64,000 nt of DNA from JANNSX01 sp963741525 (GTDB lineage Bacteria > Pseudomonadota > Alphaproteobacteria > Rhizobiales > Hyphomicrobiaceae). Positions 36,183-44,425 of the stretch are shown here, piece by piece. The DNA lies in assembly GCA_963741525.1 (NCBI GenBank), contig CAVUIW010000001.1, positions 62,001-126,000 on the forward strand, read 5' to 3'. The stretch's first letter is position 1; every line of letters begins with the position of its first letter. The position numbers and the translations under genes are program-made. The notes under the pieces are model-generated. The model saw only the letters and a list, made by a program, of their open reading frames with translations. It had not been told where the DNA came from and made no database searches.

Positions 36183-37828
36183 ATGGCGATCGAGCGGGTC
36201 GAGGCGTGTTGGCGCGCACTCGAGCAGCATTGGCAGGTGCGGCGCGACGAGCGAATAGCGGCGTTGTTCGATGCCGATCCCAAGCGCTTCGAACGGTTCT
36301 CATTGCGGTCCGGCGATCTCCTGCTCGATGCCTCGAAGACGGCGCTGACGCGAGGAGACGCTGCGGCTGCTTGCGTCTCTTGCGCAGGCGGCCGGCGTCG
36401 AGGCGCTGCGCGAGGCCATGTTCCGAGGCGAGCGATCAACCTCACCGAAGGAGCGTGCGGTGCTGCACACGGCGCTGCGGCGACCTCTGTCTGCCGCCAT
36501 TGCCGGTCGGCGGCAAGGACGTCATGCCGGATATCGAGGCGGAACTCGCCAAGCTCGCGCGCTTCGCAGAGGCCATTCGATCCCATCACATCCTCGGCGC
36601 GACCGGCGCGGCGATCGAGGACGTCGTCAACATCGGCATCGGCGGCTCGGACCTCGGGCCCGCCATGGCGACGGCGGCGCTGAAACCCTATCACGACGGG
36701 CCGCGGCTCCATTTCGTCTCCAATGTCGACGGCGCCCATCTCCACGACACGCTTGCTGGCCTCAAGCCCGATCGCACGCTGTTCATCGTCGCGTCCAAGA
36801 CCTTCACCACCATCGAGACGATGACGAACGCCCAGTCGGCCCGGCGTTGGCTGACGGCGGCATTCGGCGAGGCGGCGGTCGCCTCGCACTTCGCGGCCGT
36901 CTCGACAGCGCTCGACAAGGTCGCCGCCTTCGGAATTCCCGAAACGCGGACCTTCGGCTTCTGGGATTGGGTCGGCGGACGCTACTCGATCTGGTCGGCG
37001 GTCGGCCTGCCGCTGATGATCGCCATCGGCTGGCGGAATTTCGAACAATTCCTCCACGGCGCAAATTTAATCGACGAGCATTTCCGCACCGCGCCGCTCG
37101 ATCAAAATCTTCCGATGCTCCTCGGCCTCGCCGGCGCTTGGCATCGCGTCGTCTGCGGCTATTCGAGCCGCGCGATCCTCCCCTACGACCAACGCCTCGC
37201 GCTGCTCCCCGCCTATCTCCAACAGCTCGATATGGAGAGCAATGGCAAACACGTCGTGCGCGATGGCAAACCCGTCTCGCATGCGACCGGACCGGTGGTC
37301 TGGGGGGCGCCGGGCACGAATGGCCAGCACGCCTTCCACCAGCTGCTGCACCAGGGGACCGACATCGTCCCGACCGAATTCCTCATTGCAGCCGTTGGCC
37401 ATGAGCCCGAGCTTACCCACCATCACACGCTGCTCGTCGCCAACTGTCTTGCCCAATCCGAGGCGCTGATGCGCGGCCGCTCGGAGGCAGAGGCGCGCGA
37501 CCTCATGCTCAAGCAAGGGAAAAGCGCCGCCGAGGCCCAGCGCCTTAGCACCCACCGCGCCTTCCCCGGCAACCGGCCGTCGATCACCATCGCCTACACC
37601 AAGCTCGATCCCTTCACGCTCGGCCGGCTGATTGCCCTCTACGAGCACCGCGTCTTCGTCGAGGCAGCGCTTTACGGCATCAACGCCTTCGACCAATTCG
37701 GCGTTGAGCTCGGCAAGGAGCTGGCGACCGCCCTTCAACCCGTGGTGGAGGGCACCGGGCAGGACGCCGGAGCAAGTGCTTCGACCCTAGGGATCGCCTC
37801 ACATTTGCGAGCAATTACAATTTCTTAA
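36183..37828 (+). pseudogene. pgi: Glucose-6-phosphate isomerase, N-terminal part broken by several indels as read
   Basis: The ATG at 36183 starts a normal N-terminus (ACWRALEQHWQVRRDERIAA, LRSGDLLLDASKTALT). Around 36352 an extra base shifts the frame (ETLRLLASLAQAAGVEALRE follows in the next frame). Near 36435 one base is missing before INLTEG, near 36450 one is added before RAVLHTALRRP, and a last shift before about 36510 leads into LPVGGKDVMPDIEAEL. From there the gene is intact to the stop: NIGIGGSDLGPAMA, SKTFTTIETMTNAQSA, WDWVGGRYSIWSAVGL, APGTNGQHAFHQLLHQG. The span equals 548 codons plus two bases, in line with net +2. Four indels within about 160 bases. Confidence 0.85.
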
Positions 37829-38011
37829 CAGAACTTCCGCGCACGCGACCCGGCATCGATTGCTTGAATTCCGCCCAACTCTCCCCATATCATGCCCAAT
37901 GCATCGCCCGGGTTGCCCAACGGGGACCCACATTGCCTGGGATCGTAACGCTCCAGGCTGGCGAGGCTCGAACGGTGGTCGCTTGTGAAGGGCTCATCGG
38001 AGATGACGCGC

Positions 38012-38431
38012 ATGTCGCTGTTGAATTCGCCTCTGCTCCTCGGCTTCGATGATATCGAGCGCGTGCTCGATCGTGTCACCAAGTCGCCGGGTGATGGCTA
38101 TCCGCCCTATAACATCGAGAAGGTCTCGCGCCCCAATGGCGGCGGTGAGATCATCCGCATAACGCTCGCCGTTGCCGGCTTCTCGCGCGACCAGCTCGAC
38201 GTCGCCGTCGAGGACAACCAGCTCACCATCCGCGGCAAGCAGGACGAGGACAAGTCGCGCACCTATTTGCATCGCGGCATTGCCGCGCGGCAGTTCCAGC
38301 GCACCTTCGTGCTCGCCGACGGCATCGAGGTCCGCAACGCCGGCCTCGACAACGGGTTGCTCTCCATAGATCTCGTGCGGCCGGAGCCCGAGCGCCTCGT
38401 CCGCAAGATCGAGATCAAAAATGGCAGCTAA
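38012..38431 (+). CDS. Hsp20 family small heat shock protein
   Basis: 139 residues. The alpha-crystallin domain covers most of it: YNIEKVSRPNGGGEIIRITL, AVAGFSRDQLDVAVEDNQLT, GKQDEDKSRTYLHRGIAARQ, FQRTFVLADGIEVRNAGLDN, then the C-terminal GLLSIDLVRPEP. It is an ATP-independent holdase in the cytoplasm. The ATG at 38012 has GGAG nine bases upstream; one at 38003 lies directly against that site. A DUF1150 gene follows, a conserved pairing in alphaproteobacteria. Confidence 0.92.
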   Translation: MSLLNSPLLLGFDDIERVLDRVTKSPGDGYPPYNIEKVSRPNGGGEIIRITLAVAGFSRDQLDVAVEDNQLTIRGKQDEDKSRTYLHRGIAARQFQRTFVLADGIEVRNAGLDNGLLSIDLVRPEPERLVRKIEIKNGS

Positions 38432-38543
38432 GATCCGCGCCCGTTCATCCCCGCGTAAGGGAGGAAAGCGCAACCTAGATACCGTGCCGGATAGACGACG
38501 GCGCGCCGTCGCCGCGAGCGGCGAGGAACGTCAGGAGTGTCAG

Positions 38544-38816
38544 ATGAACAAGGCAACCAAAGACCGCACGATGCCCGACCAGATCATGAGCGTGCTCGAG
38601 TTCAAGAGCCTGGGCGGGGGCGAGGTCGCCTACATCAAGCAGATGACCGCCGACGAAGCCGAGCGCATGTTCCCGGCGATCGAGAACCTGCCGCGCGGCA
38701 TCTCGCTGTTCGCCCTGACGGCCGCCGATGGCTCGCCGATCATGGTCACCGACAGCTTCAACGCCGCGGCAGCGCAGGCGCGGAGCGATGAGCTGGTGAT
38801 TCAGCGGGTGCATTAA
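38544..38816 (+). CDS. DUF1150 family protein
   Basis: 90 residues. It contains SVLEFKSLGGGEVAYIKQMT, AERMFPAIENLPRGISLFAL and DGSPIMVTDSFNAA, the defining features of DUF1150, a small cytoplasmic family of unknown function usually next to an Hsp20 gene. AGGAG lies upstream of the ATG. Its 3' end overlaps the end of the convergent TIR gene by about 59 bases. Confidence 0.88.
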   Translation: MNKATKDRTMPDQIMSVLEFKSLGGGEVAYIKQMTADEAERMFPAIENLPRGISLFALTAADGSPIMVTDSFNAAAAQARSDELVIQRVH

Positions 38817-39610
38817 GGTGTGGTGTGGTGCTTCCCTGACTTGCCCCAGAAGATCTTGGATTTTCTGGTGCTAAGTTCGCACAGGCCACTACGAAATCTA
38901 ATCCTGGATTGAAACTACCAACGGAACTCGACGCAGTTTCGGCCCGGAGTTCATTCAAGTCGGCCGAGAGCTGATTCAAGAAGCTTTCAGGCAGCAGCGA
39001 ACCGAATTGCTTGTGTATCAACTCAAGTTCCAAAATTCGCGAGCGCGCCATGAGATTGATCATCCTTTCTGCATGATTTGACGCCCCCTCCAGATTGCGC
39101 GTTGCTGTCGAAAGCAGTCGGTAAGACCTCAGATCTGAAAATCCGAGTTCAAGAATGCCCTTATTGATTGTCGCGCAAGCCAGATTGGTTGCCGCAACCC
39201 AATTTGAATCGGCTCTCGTCGACTCGAACCGAAGGAGGCTGACACCGGCAAGATCAGTCGGAATCCTCATATTCGGTGCATCACTACAAACAGCAAAAGT
39301 GCGGTTTCGGCCAAGTCGGCCCATGAAGAGACCGAGTTCAAACATGATGTTGTCTCGCGGTACCAGCGAGACGTCCTCTCGCGACTTTACAACATCGTCA
39401 GGCGATAGGATGAGTACGGCAAAATCGAATCTATCAAGGGCGCTCACCAGAGATTCTTAGATAACCAAGATTGGGACCGAACACTCCATGAGACCAGATC
39501 GTGACTTCAGCTTCGCCTTGAAGATGAAACTGTATGCCGGCTGCAACATGTTTTGCTTCATCTGAGGAACCGACAAAAACAGCGGGGCGAGCGTTCATCT
39601 TCGCAGCCAT
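38758..39610 (-). pseudogene. TIR-domain protein of the CAP12/Pycsar effector type, frameshifted as read
   Basis: From the ATG at 39610 (AGGACGG upstream) the product begins KMNARPAVFVGSSDEAKHVA and EAEVTIWSHGVFGPNLGYL. One extra base at 39457/39458 then breaks the frame; the next frame continues ESLVSALDRFDFAVLILSPD, EDVSLVPRDNIMFELGLFMG and RLGRNRTFAVCSD. Joined, this is the predicted nucleotide-binding TIR domain seen in Pycsar/CBASS effectors, with the NADase glutamate in FELGLF. About 130 mostly helical residues follow. The span is 853 bases, 284 codons plus one. GC is visibly lower than in neighbours. No nucleotide cyclase gene is adjacent. The NADase role is family knowledge. Confidence 0.75.
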
Positions 39611-39896
39611 AGCCGTCCTATCCGAACACAACATCCTTGCTTTGGGTCATTATCGCGCAGTTCACACCGACTCGCACCAAAAAACAAACGCCGAAGCTTT
39701 CGCCCCGGCGTTTGCATTTAAACGAGCCCGATCCGACTGGCCTCCCTTCATGGGACGCCCCACCAAATCCGTCATGCTGGCGAAGGCCAGCATCCATCCA
39801 AACCTCAATCGAAACCAGCCTCGCCGCTCGGCGAGACACCCATCGGCATCAACATTGCATGGATTCCGGCCTTCGCCGGAATGACGAAAGGAGACG
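39611..39896. other. Intergenic region with repeats downstream of the HU gene
   Basis: It holds fragments of common intergenic repeats: CCGTCATGCTGGCGAAGGCC around 39770 and GGATTCCGGCCTTCGCCGGA around 39862. A terminator is annotated separately at 39686-39713. No gene was seen. Confidence 0.5.
39686..39713 (-). terminator. Terminator for the HU gene, minus strand
   Basis: AAACGCCG (39686-39693) pairs with CGGCGTTT (39706-39713); on the minus strand the stem is followed by GTTTTTTGG. It is about 180 bases downstream of the HU stop codon, beyond the repeats. Confidence 0.6.
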
Positions 39897-40238
39897 TCAA
39901 ACCGACTCCTTCAGCTCCTTGGCCACCCGGAAGGCGACCTTCTTCGACGCCTTGATCTTGATGGCCTCGCCGGTCGCGGGGTTGCGGCCCATGCGCGCCG
40001 GGCGATTGCGGACCTGCATGATGCCGAGGCCCGGCATGCGGATGCGCATGCCCTTCTTCAGATGCTTGCCGATCATGGCGATCAAGTCGTTCAGAATCTC
40101 AACAGACTGCTTCTTCGGAATTTCGTGGGCTTCGGCCAGCGCCGCCGCCAGATGCTTCAGCGTCACGGTCTCGACCTTGCCGGACTTCGCCGATTTGCTC
40201 GCTGCCTTCGCCGCCACGACTTTCTTTGTCTTCTTCAT
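39897..40238 (-). CDS. HU-family DNA-binding protein
   Basis: 113 residues: a lysine/alanine-rich N-terminal tail (KKTKKVVAAKAASKSAKSGK) then a full HU domain (LKHLAAALAEAHEIPKKQSV, RIRMPGLGIMQVRNRPARMG, RNPATGEAIKIKASKKVAFR). The DNA-bending arm RMGRNPATGE is intact. The basic N-terminal tail is longer than in E. coli HU. It is a nucleoid-associated protein. Confidence 0.92.
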   Translation of the reverse strand: MKKTKKVVAAKAASKSAKSGKVETVTLKHLAAALAEAHEIPKKQSVEILNDLIAMIGKHLKKGMRIRMPGLGIMQVRNRPARMGRNPATGEAIKIKASKKVAFRVAKELKESV

Positions 40239-40404
40239 TGGATTCCCGTTCTTTGTTGGGTGAATAAGCTCTTCGGACCGTCCCCCGATCCGTTCGTCGC
40301 CAATAGGTGATTTGGCATGGGGTTTAAACGGGCAATCGTCAGAAAAGCCCGAAAACAGGGGATAAGTGGCGTGTTCGCCACGAAATGCGTCCGAAAAACC
40401 GCTG

Positions 40405-40418
40405 TTTTCGGCCGAAAA
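40405..40418. promoter_or_regulatory. 14-bp perfect palindrome upstream of the HU gene
   Basis: TTTTCGGCCGAAAA lies midway between the HU start and the end of the TlpA gene. It could be an operator or part of a weak terminator for the TlpA gene. The rest of 40239-40487 shows no gene. Confidence 0.25.
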
Positions 40419-40487
40419 CGCGACATTACAACTCAGGAAGGCCTATTCGGCGGGGGTTTCTGAGAGGTGGATGAGGACCAAAAACCG

Positions 40488-41159
40488 TCAGCCTGCGCCC
40501 TTGATTACTGCTTCGATCAAACGCTTCGCATCCTCTGAGCCCCACTCGGCCGGACCGACGAGGCGGCCGACCTCGCGGCCTTCGCGATCCAACAGCAGCG
40601 TCGTCGGCATGCCGATGACTTTCAGTGCGGAAGCGCTCTTAGAGGTCGGATCGACGAGCGGTTCCAAGCTCGTCACCTTGATCTCGTCGAGGAAGGCCTT
40701 GGCCTTGGCGATGCCATCGCGATCGGTCGACAGCGCTACGACGTCGAAGTCCTTGCCGCCGAGCGCGCGCTTTAGAGCATCGAGCGCCGGCATCTCCTTG
40801 CGGCAGGGCGCGCACCAGGTCGCCCAGACGTTGAGGAGCACGACCTTGCCTTTCCACTCGGCGAGGCTGCGCGACTTGCCGGACGCATCCTGAAACGCGA
40901 ATTCCGCAATCGCCTCGGGCGCCGACTTGGCGACGAAGGTCACCATCTCGCCCCTGGCATAGGCCTTGAGCGGGCTTCCGGCGGCCGGGGCGGCCGTTTC
41001 CGTGGCCGGCACCGTGGTAACCTCGCTCACCGACTGTTCGTGGACAGGCGGGGCGAGGCCGACGTATACCGCGCCGAACCCGGCAATGGCTGCCAAGAGC
41101 GCCGCGATAAGGTAAATGGCCGTCCGGGACGTGCCGGCTGCAGATGGATCGGTGGTCAT
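40488..41159 (-). CDS. TlpA-like thiol:disulfide oxidoreductase
   Basis: 223 residues. One N-terminal membrane anchor (AIYLIAALLAAIAGFGAVYV), a proline/alanine linker, then a periplasmic thioredoxin domain with WCAPC in VLLNVWATWCAPCRKEMPAL and cis-proline VIGMPTTLLLD. TlpA-type proteins keep copper-chaperone and cytochrome oxidase thiols reduced; the exact partner is not shown here. Its start codon overlaps the alternative argH start on the other strand, so the two promoters are interleaved. Confidence 0.88.
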   Translation of the reverse strand: MTTDPSAAGTSRTAIYLIAALLAAIAGFGAVYVGLAPPVHEQSVSEVTTVPATETAAPAAGSPLKAYARGEMVTFVAKSAPEAIAEFAFQDASGKSRSLAEWKGKVVLLNVWATWCAPCRKEMPALDALKRALGGKDFDVVALSTDRDGIAKAKAFLDEIKVTSLEPLVDPTSKSASALKVIGMPTTLLLDREGREVGRLVGPAEWGSEDAKRLIEAVIKGAG

Positions 41160-41187
41160 GGCCTCCAATACTCCGAAAGACACGAGC

Positions 41188-42600
41188 ATGTCGAAGCCCG
41201 CAACCTCGAACTCCATGTGGGGCGGCCGCTTCGCCTCGGGCCCGGCCGCCATCATGGCCGAGATCAATGCCTCCGTCGGCTTCGACAAGCGCCTTGCGCC
41301 GCAGGACATCCGGGGCTCGAAGGCACATGCCCGTATGCTCGCCAAGCAAGGCATTATCTCGAAGGACGATGCCGAAAAGATCATCGCCGGTCTAGACACG
41401 ATCCTGTCAGAGATCGCGGCCGGTGCCTTCCAATGGTCGGCTGAGCTGGAAGACGTGCATATGAACGTCGAGGCGCGGCTCAAGACCCTCATCGGCGAGC
41501 CTGCCGGGCGATTGCACACGGCCCGCTCGCGCAACGATCAGGTGGCAACCGATTTCCGTCTCTACATCCGCGACTACCTCGATGCGATCGATGCCGGGCT
41601 CGCGCATCTGCAGAGGGTGATGGCCACGAAAGCGCTCGCCCATGCGGCGACGTTGATGCCCGGCTACACGCATCTGCAAACCGCGCAGCCGATCACTTTC
41701 GGCCATCACTTGCTCGCCTATGTCGAGATGCTCGGCCGCGATCGTGGCCGGTTCGCCGATGCGCGTCGCCGCCTCAACGAGAACCCGCTGGGGGCGGGCG
41801 CGCTCGCCGGCAGCTCCTACAAGCTCGATCGCGACATGACGTCGAAGGAGCTGGGCTTCGACCGGCCGACGGCGAACTCGCTCGACGCCGTCGCTGATCG
41901 CGATTTCGCGCTCGAGACGCTGGCCGCCGCCGCCATCTCGGCGATGCACCTCTCGCGGCTCGCCGAAGAAATCGTGCTCTGGGTCTCGGCGGAATTCCGC
42001 TTTGCCAAGCTTTCCGACCGCTTCACGACCGGCTCCTCGATCATGCCGCAGAAGCGCAATCCGGATGCGGCCGAGCTGGCGCGCGCCAAAGTCGGCCGCA
42101 TCTCAGGCGCCTTCCAGAGCCTGATGATGGTCATGAAGGGACTGCCGCTCACCTATTCGAAGGACATGCAGGAGGACAAGGAGGTCACCTTCGACGCGCT
42201 CGACGCCTTCGCGCTCGTCGTGGCCGCGATGGCCGGCATGGTCGAGGATCTGGAGCCGGACGTGGCGGTCATGCGCGCTGCCGCCGGGCGCGGCTATTCC
42301 ACCGCGACCGACCTCGCCGACTGGCTGGTGCAGGCCTTGGGGATGCCGTTCCGCGACGCTCATCATGTGACGGGACGCGTCGTTGCCCGGGCGGAAGCGC
42401 TCGGCGTCGGCCTCGACGCCCTGCCGCTCGCCGAGTTCCAGGCCATCGAGCCACGGATCACGGCCGAAGCTCAAAAGCGCCTCACCGTCGAGGCTTCGGT
42501 CGCCAGCCGGACCGTCTATGGGGGAACCGCGCCACAGAACGTCGAAAAAGCGGCCCGGACCTGGCTCGACCGGTTGGCAGCGAGCACCGGAGCTGGCTAA
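41188..42600 (+). CDS. argH: Argininosuccinate lyase
   Basis: 470 residues. It splits argininosuccinate to arginine and fumarate. Signature GSSIMPQKRNPDAAELARAK with the catalytic serine is complete; also RSRNDQVATDFRLYIRDYL and MPGYTHLQTAQPITFGHH. The ATG at 41188 (SKPATSNSMWGGRF) is preferred; an upstream ATG at 41158 would overlap the TlpA gene start. It leads an argH-lptM-lysA unit. Confidence 0.95.
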   Translation: MSKPATSNSMWGGRFASGPAAIMAEINASVGFDKRLAPQDIRGSKAHARMLAKQGIISKDDAEKIIAGLDTILSEIAAGAFQWSAELEDVHMNVEARLKTLIGEPAGRLHTARSRNDQVATDFRLYIRDYLDAIDAGLAHLQRVMATKALAHAATLMPGYTHLQTAQPITFGHHLLAYVEMLGRDRGRFADARRRLNENPLGAGALAGSSYKLDRDMTSKELGFDRPTANSLDAVADRDFALETLAAAAISAMHLSRLAEEIVLWVSAEFRFAKLSDRFTTGSSIMPQKRNPDAAELARAKVGRISGAFQSLMMVMKGLPLTYSKDMQEDKEVTFDALDAFALVVAAMAGMVEDLEPDVAVMRAAAGRGYSTATDLADWLVQALGMPFRDAHHVTGRVVARAEALGVGLDALPLAEFQAIEPRITAEAQKRLTVEASVASRTVYGGTAPQNVEKAARTWLDRLAASTGAG

Positions 42601-42681
42601 GAAGGCTCAAGCGGCCATTCTGCCGCCCCGTTTGCCCTGCCAGATGGCATGGCTGCGCATGCGACTTGGAGCACGTCCCAC

Positions 42682-42861
42682 ATGGCTTTGGCCCGGCCCA
42701 TCGGTATCCTGATGCTGCTCGCCGCCGTGGCGTTGGCGCTCACGGCCTGCGGCGTCCGAGGCCCTCTTGAGCCGCCACCAGGCGCTGCCGAGGAGTTTGG
42801 GGCCGTCGAGCCCGGCCAGTCGAAGCCGCACAAGGATTTCGTGCTGGACGGGATTCTTTGA
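42682..42861 (+). CDS. lptM: LPS translocon maturation chaperone LptM (small lipoprotein)
   Basis: 59 residues. Lipoprotein signal with lipobox: MALARPIGILMLLAAVALAL then TACG, cysteine at residue 22. The start of the mature part, CGVRGPLEPPPG, is the short conserved motif of the LptM/YifL family, which helps LptD fold in the outer membrane. Its place between argH and lysA is conserved in proteobacteria. Confidence 0.88.
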   Translation: MALARPIGILMLLAAVALALTACGVRGPLEPPPGAAEEFGAVEPGQSKPHKDFVLDGIL

Positions 42862-42957
42862 TCCTAACGGCCGATTAGCCTGATCCTTCCTTCCCCATTG
42901 CCAGCCTGCGCCCGTCCTGTCACATGACGGTTCTCGATCAAGCGCGAGCCGCCACCC

Positions 42958-44325
42958 ATGCACCACTTCACCTATCGCAAGGGCCTCCTCCACGCCGAGG
43001 ATGTCGACCTGACGCGGCTCGCGGCTGAGATCGGCACGCCGTTTTATTGCTACGCGACGGCGACGCTCGTCAGGCATTACCAGGTGCTGGCGCAGTCCTT
43101 TCGTGGGCTCGATCATCTCGTCTGCTATGCCATCAAGGCGAACTCCAATCAGGCCGTGATCAAGACGCTGGCCGACCAGGGCGCTGGCATGGATGTCGTC
43201 TCGGAGGGCGAGGTGCGCCGGGCGCTGGCGGCGGGTGTCTCGCCGGAGAAGATCGTCTTCGCCGGCGTCGGCAAGACACGCGAAGAGATGGCGTTCGCTT
43301 TGAAGGAAGGCGTCCGGTTGTTCAATGTCGAGTCCGAGCCGGAGCTGGTGCTGCTGAGCGAGGTCGCGACAAGCCTCGGCGTAACGGCCAGGATCGCGCT
43401 GCGCGTCAATCCGGATGTCGATCCGAAGACCCATAAGAAGATCTCGACCGGCAAATCCGAGACGAAGTTCGGCGTGCCGTTCGCCGACGCGCCACGCCTC
43501 TATGCCAAGGCCGCCAAACTGCCCGGACTCGATGCCTCCGGCGTCCACATGCACATCGGCAGCCAGATCACCGATCTCGATCCTTTCCGCCGAGCGTTTG
43601 CACTCATGCGCGAGCTGGTCGGCACCCTGCGCGCCGCCGGCCACACTATCGATCACGTCGACTTGGGCGGCGGTCTCGGCGTGCCTTATCGCGGCGGCAA
43701 CGACGTGCCCCCGCATCCCGATGAATATGCGAGCGTCGTCCGCCAAGCGGTTGGCGATCTCGGCGTAAGACTCTTCTTCGAACCCGGACGCATGATCGTC
43801 GGCAATGCCGGTATTCTGGTTGCCCAGGTCATCTACGTGAAGAAGGGTGCGGAACGTACCTTCGCCATCGTCGACGCGGCCATGAACGATCTCATCCGGC
43901 CGACGCTCTACGATGCCCATCACGACATCTGGCCGGTGAAGAAGCCGCGCGGCAGCGCCGAGCAGGTGACGGACGTGGTCGGCCCGGTCTGCGAGACCGG
44001 AGATTATCTCGCCCTGCAGCGGCCGATGCCCAAGCTCGCGGCGGGCGACCTCGTCGCATTCATGACGGCGGGGGCCTATGGCGCCGTGCAGGCCGGAACC
44101 TACAACACCCGCCGCCTAGTTCCAGAGGTTCTCGTATCGGAAGATCGCTACGCGATTGTGCGTCCGCGACAGACCTATGAGGACCTCATCGGCCTCGACC
44201 GGCTGGCTGATTGGCAGGACGTGGCAGGGCCACGCCAGACGCGCAAGGCGCCAGAGAAACCCCGAGAAACCGGCGAGAAAACCGCTAAGCGACGTGCCCT
44301 GGCCCTCGCCGGTCGCCGGAAATGA
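42958..44325 (+). CDS. lysA: Diaminopimelate decarboxylase
   Basis: 455 residues. It makes lysine from meso-diaminopimelate. PLP lysine in CYAIKANSNQAV, phosphate-binding GGGLGVPY, EPGRMIVGNAG, and CETGDYLALQR with the second-subunit cysteine. The last 35 residues (PRQTRKAPEKPRETGEKTAK and on) are a basic extension not usual for the enzyme. Follows lptM. Confidence 0.95.
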   Translation: MHHFTYRKGLLHAEDVDLTRLAAEIGTPFYCYATATLVRHYQVLAQSFRGLDHLVCYAIKANSNQAVIKTLADQGAGMDVVSEGEVRRALAAGVSPEKIVFAGVGKTREEMAFALKEGVRLFNVESEPELVLLSEVATSLGVTARIALRVNPDVDPKTHKKISTGKSETKFGVPFADAPRLYAKAAKLPGLDASGVHMHIGSQITDLDPFRRAFALMRELVGTLRAAGHTIDHVDLGGGLGVPYRGGNDVPPHPDEYASVVRQAVGDLGVRLFFEPGRMIVGNAGILVAQVIYVKKGAERTFAIVDAAMNDLIRPTLYDAHHDIWPVKKPRGSAEQVTDVVGPVCETGDYLALQRPMPKLAAGDLVAFMTAGAYGAVQAGTYNTRRLVPEVLVSEDRYAIVRPRQTYEDLIGLDRLADWQDVAGPRQTRKAPEKPRETGEKTAKRRALALAGRRK

Positions 44326-44425
44326 GCGGCGGCCCATCCGAGGCCACGATTACCGCGTAGATCTTTCGATCACAAATTCACGAGCCGGCGGTGCTTGGAC
44401 CGGCCAATCGTGATAGGAATGCACC

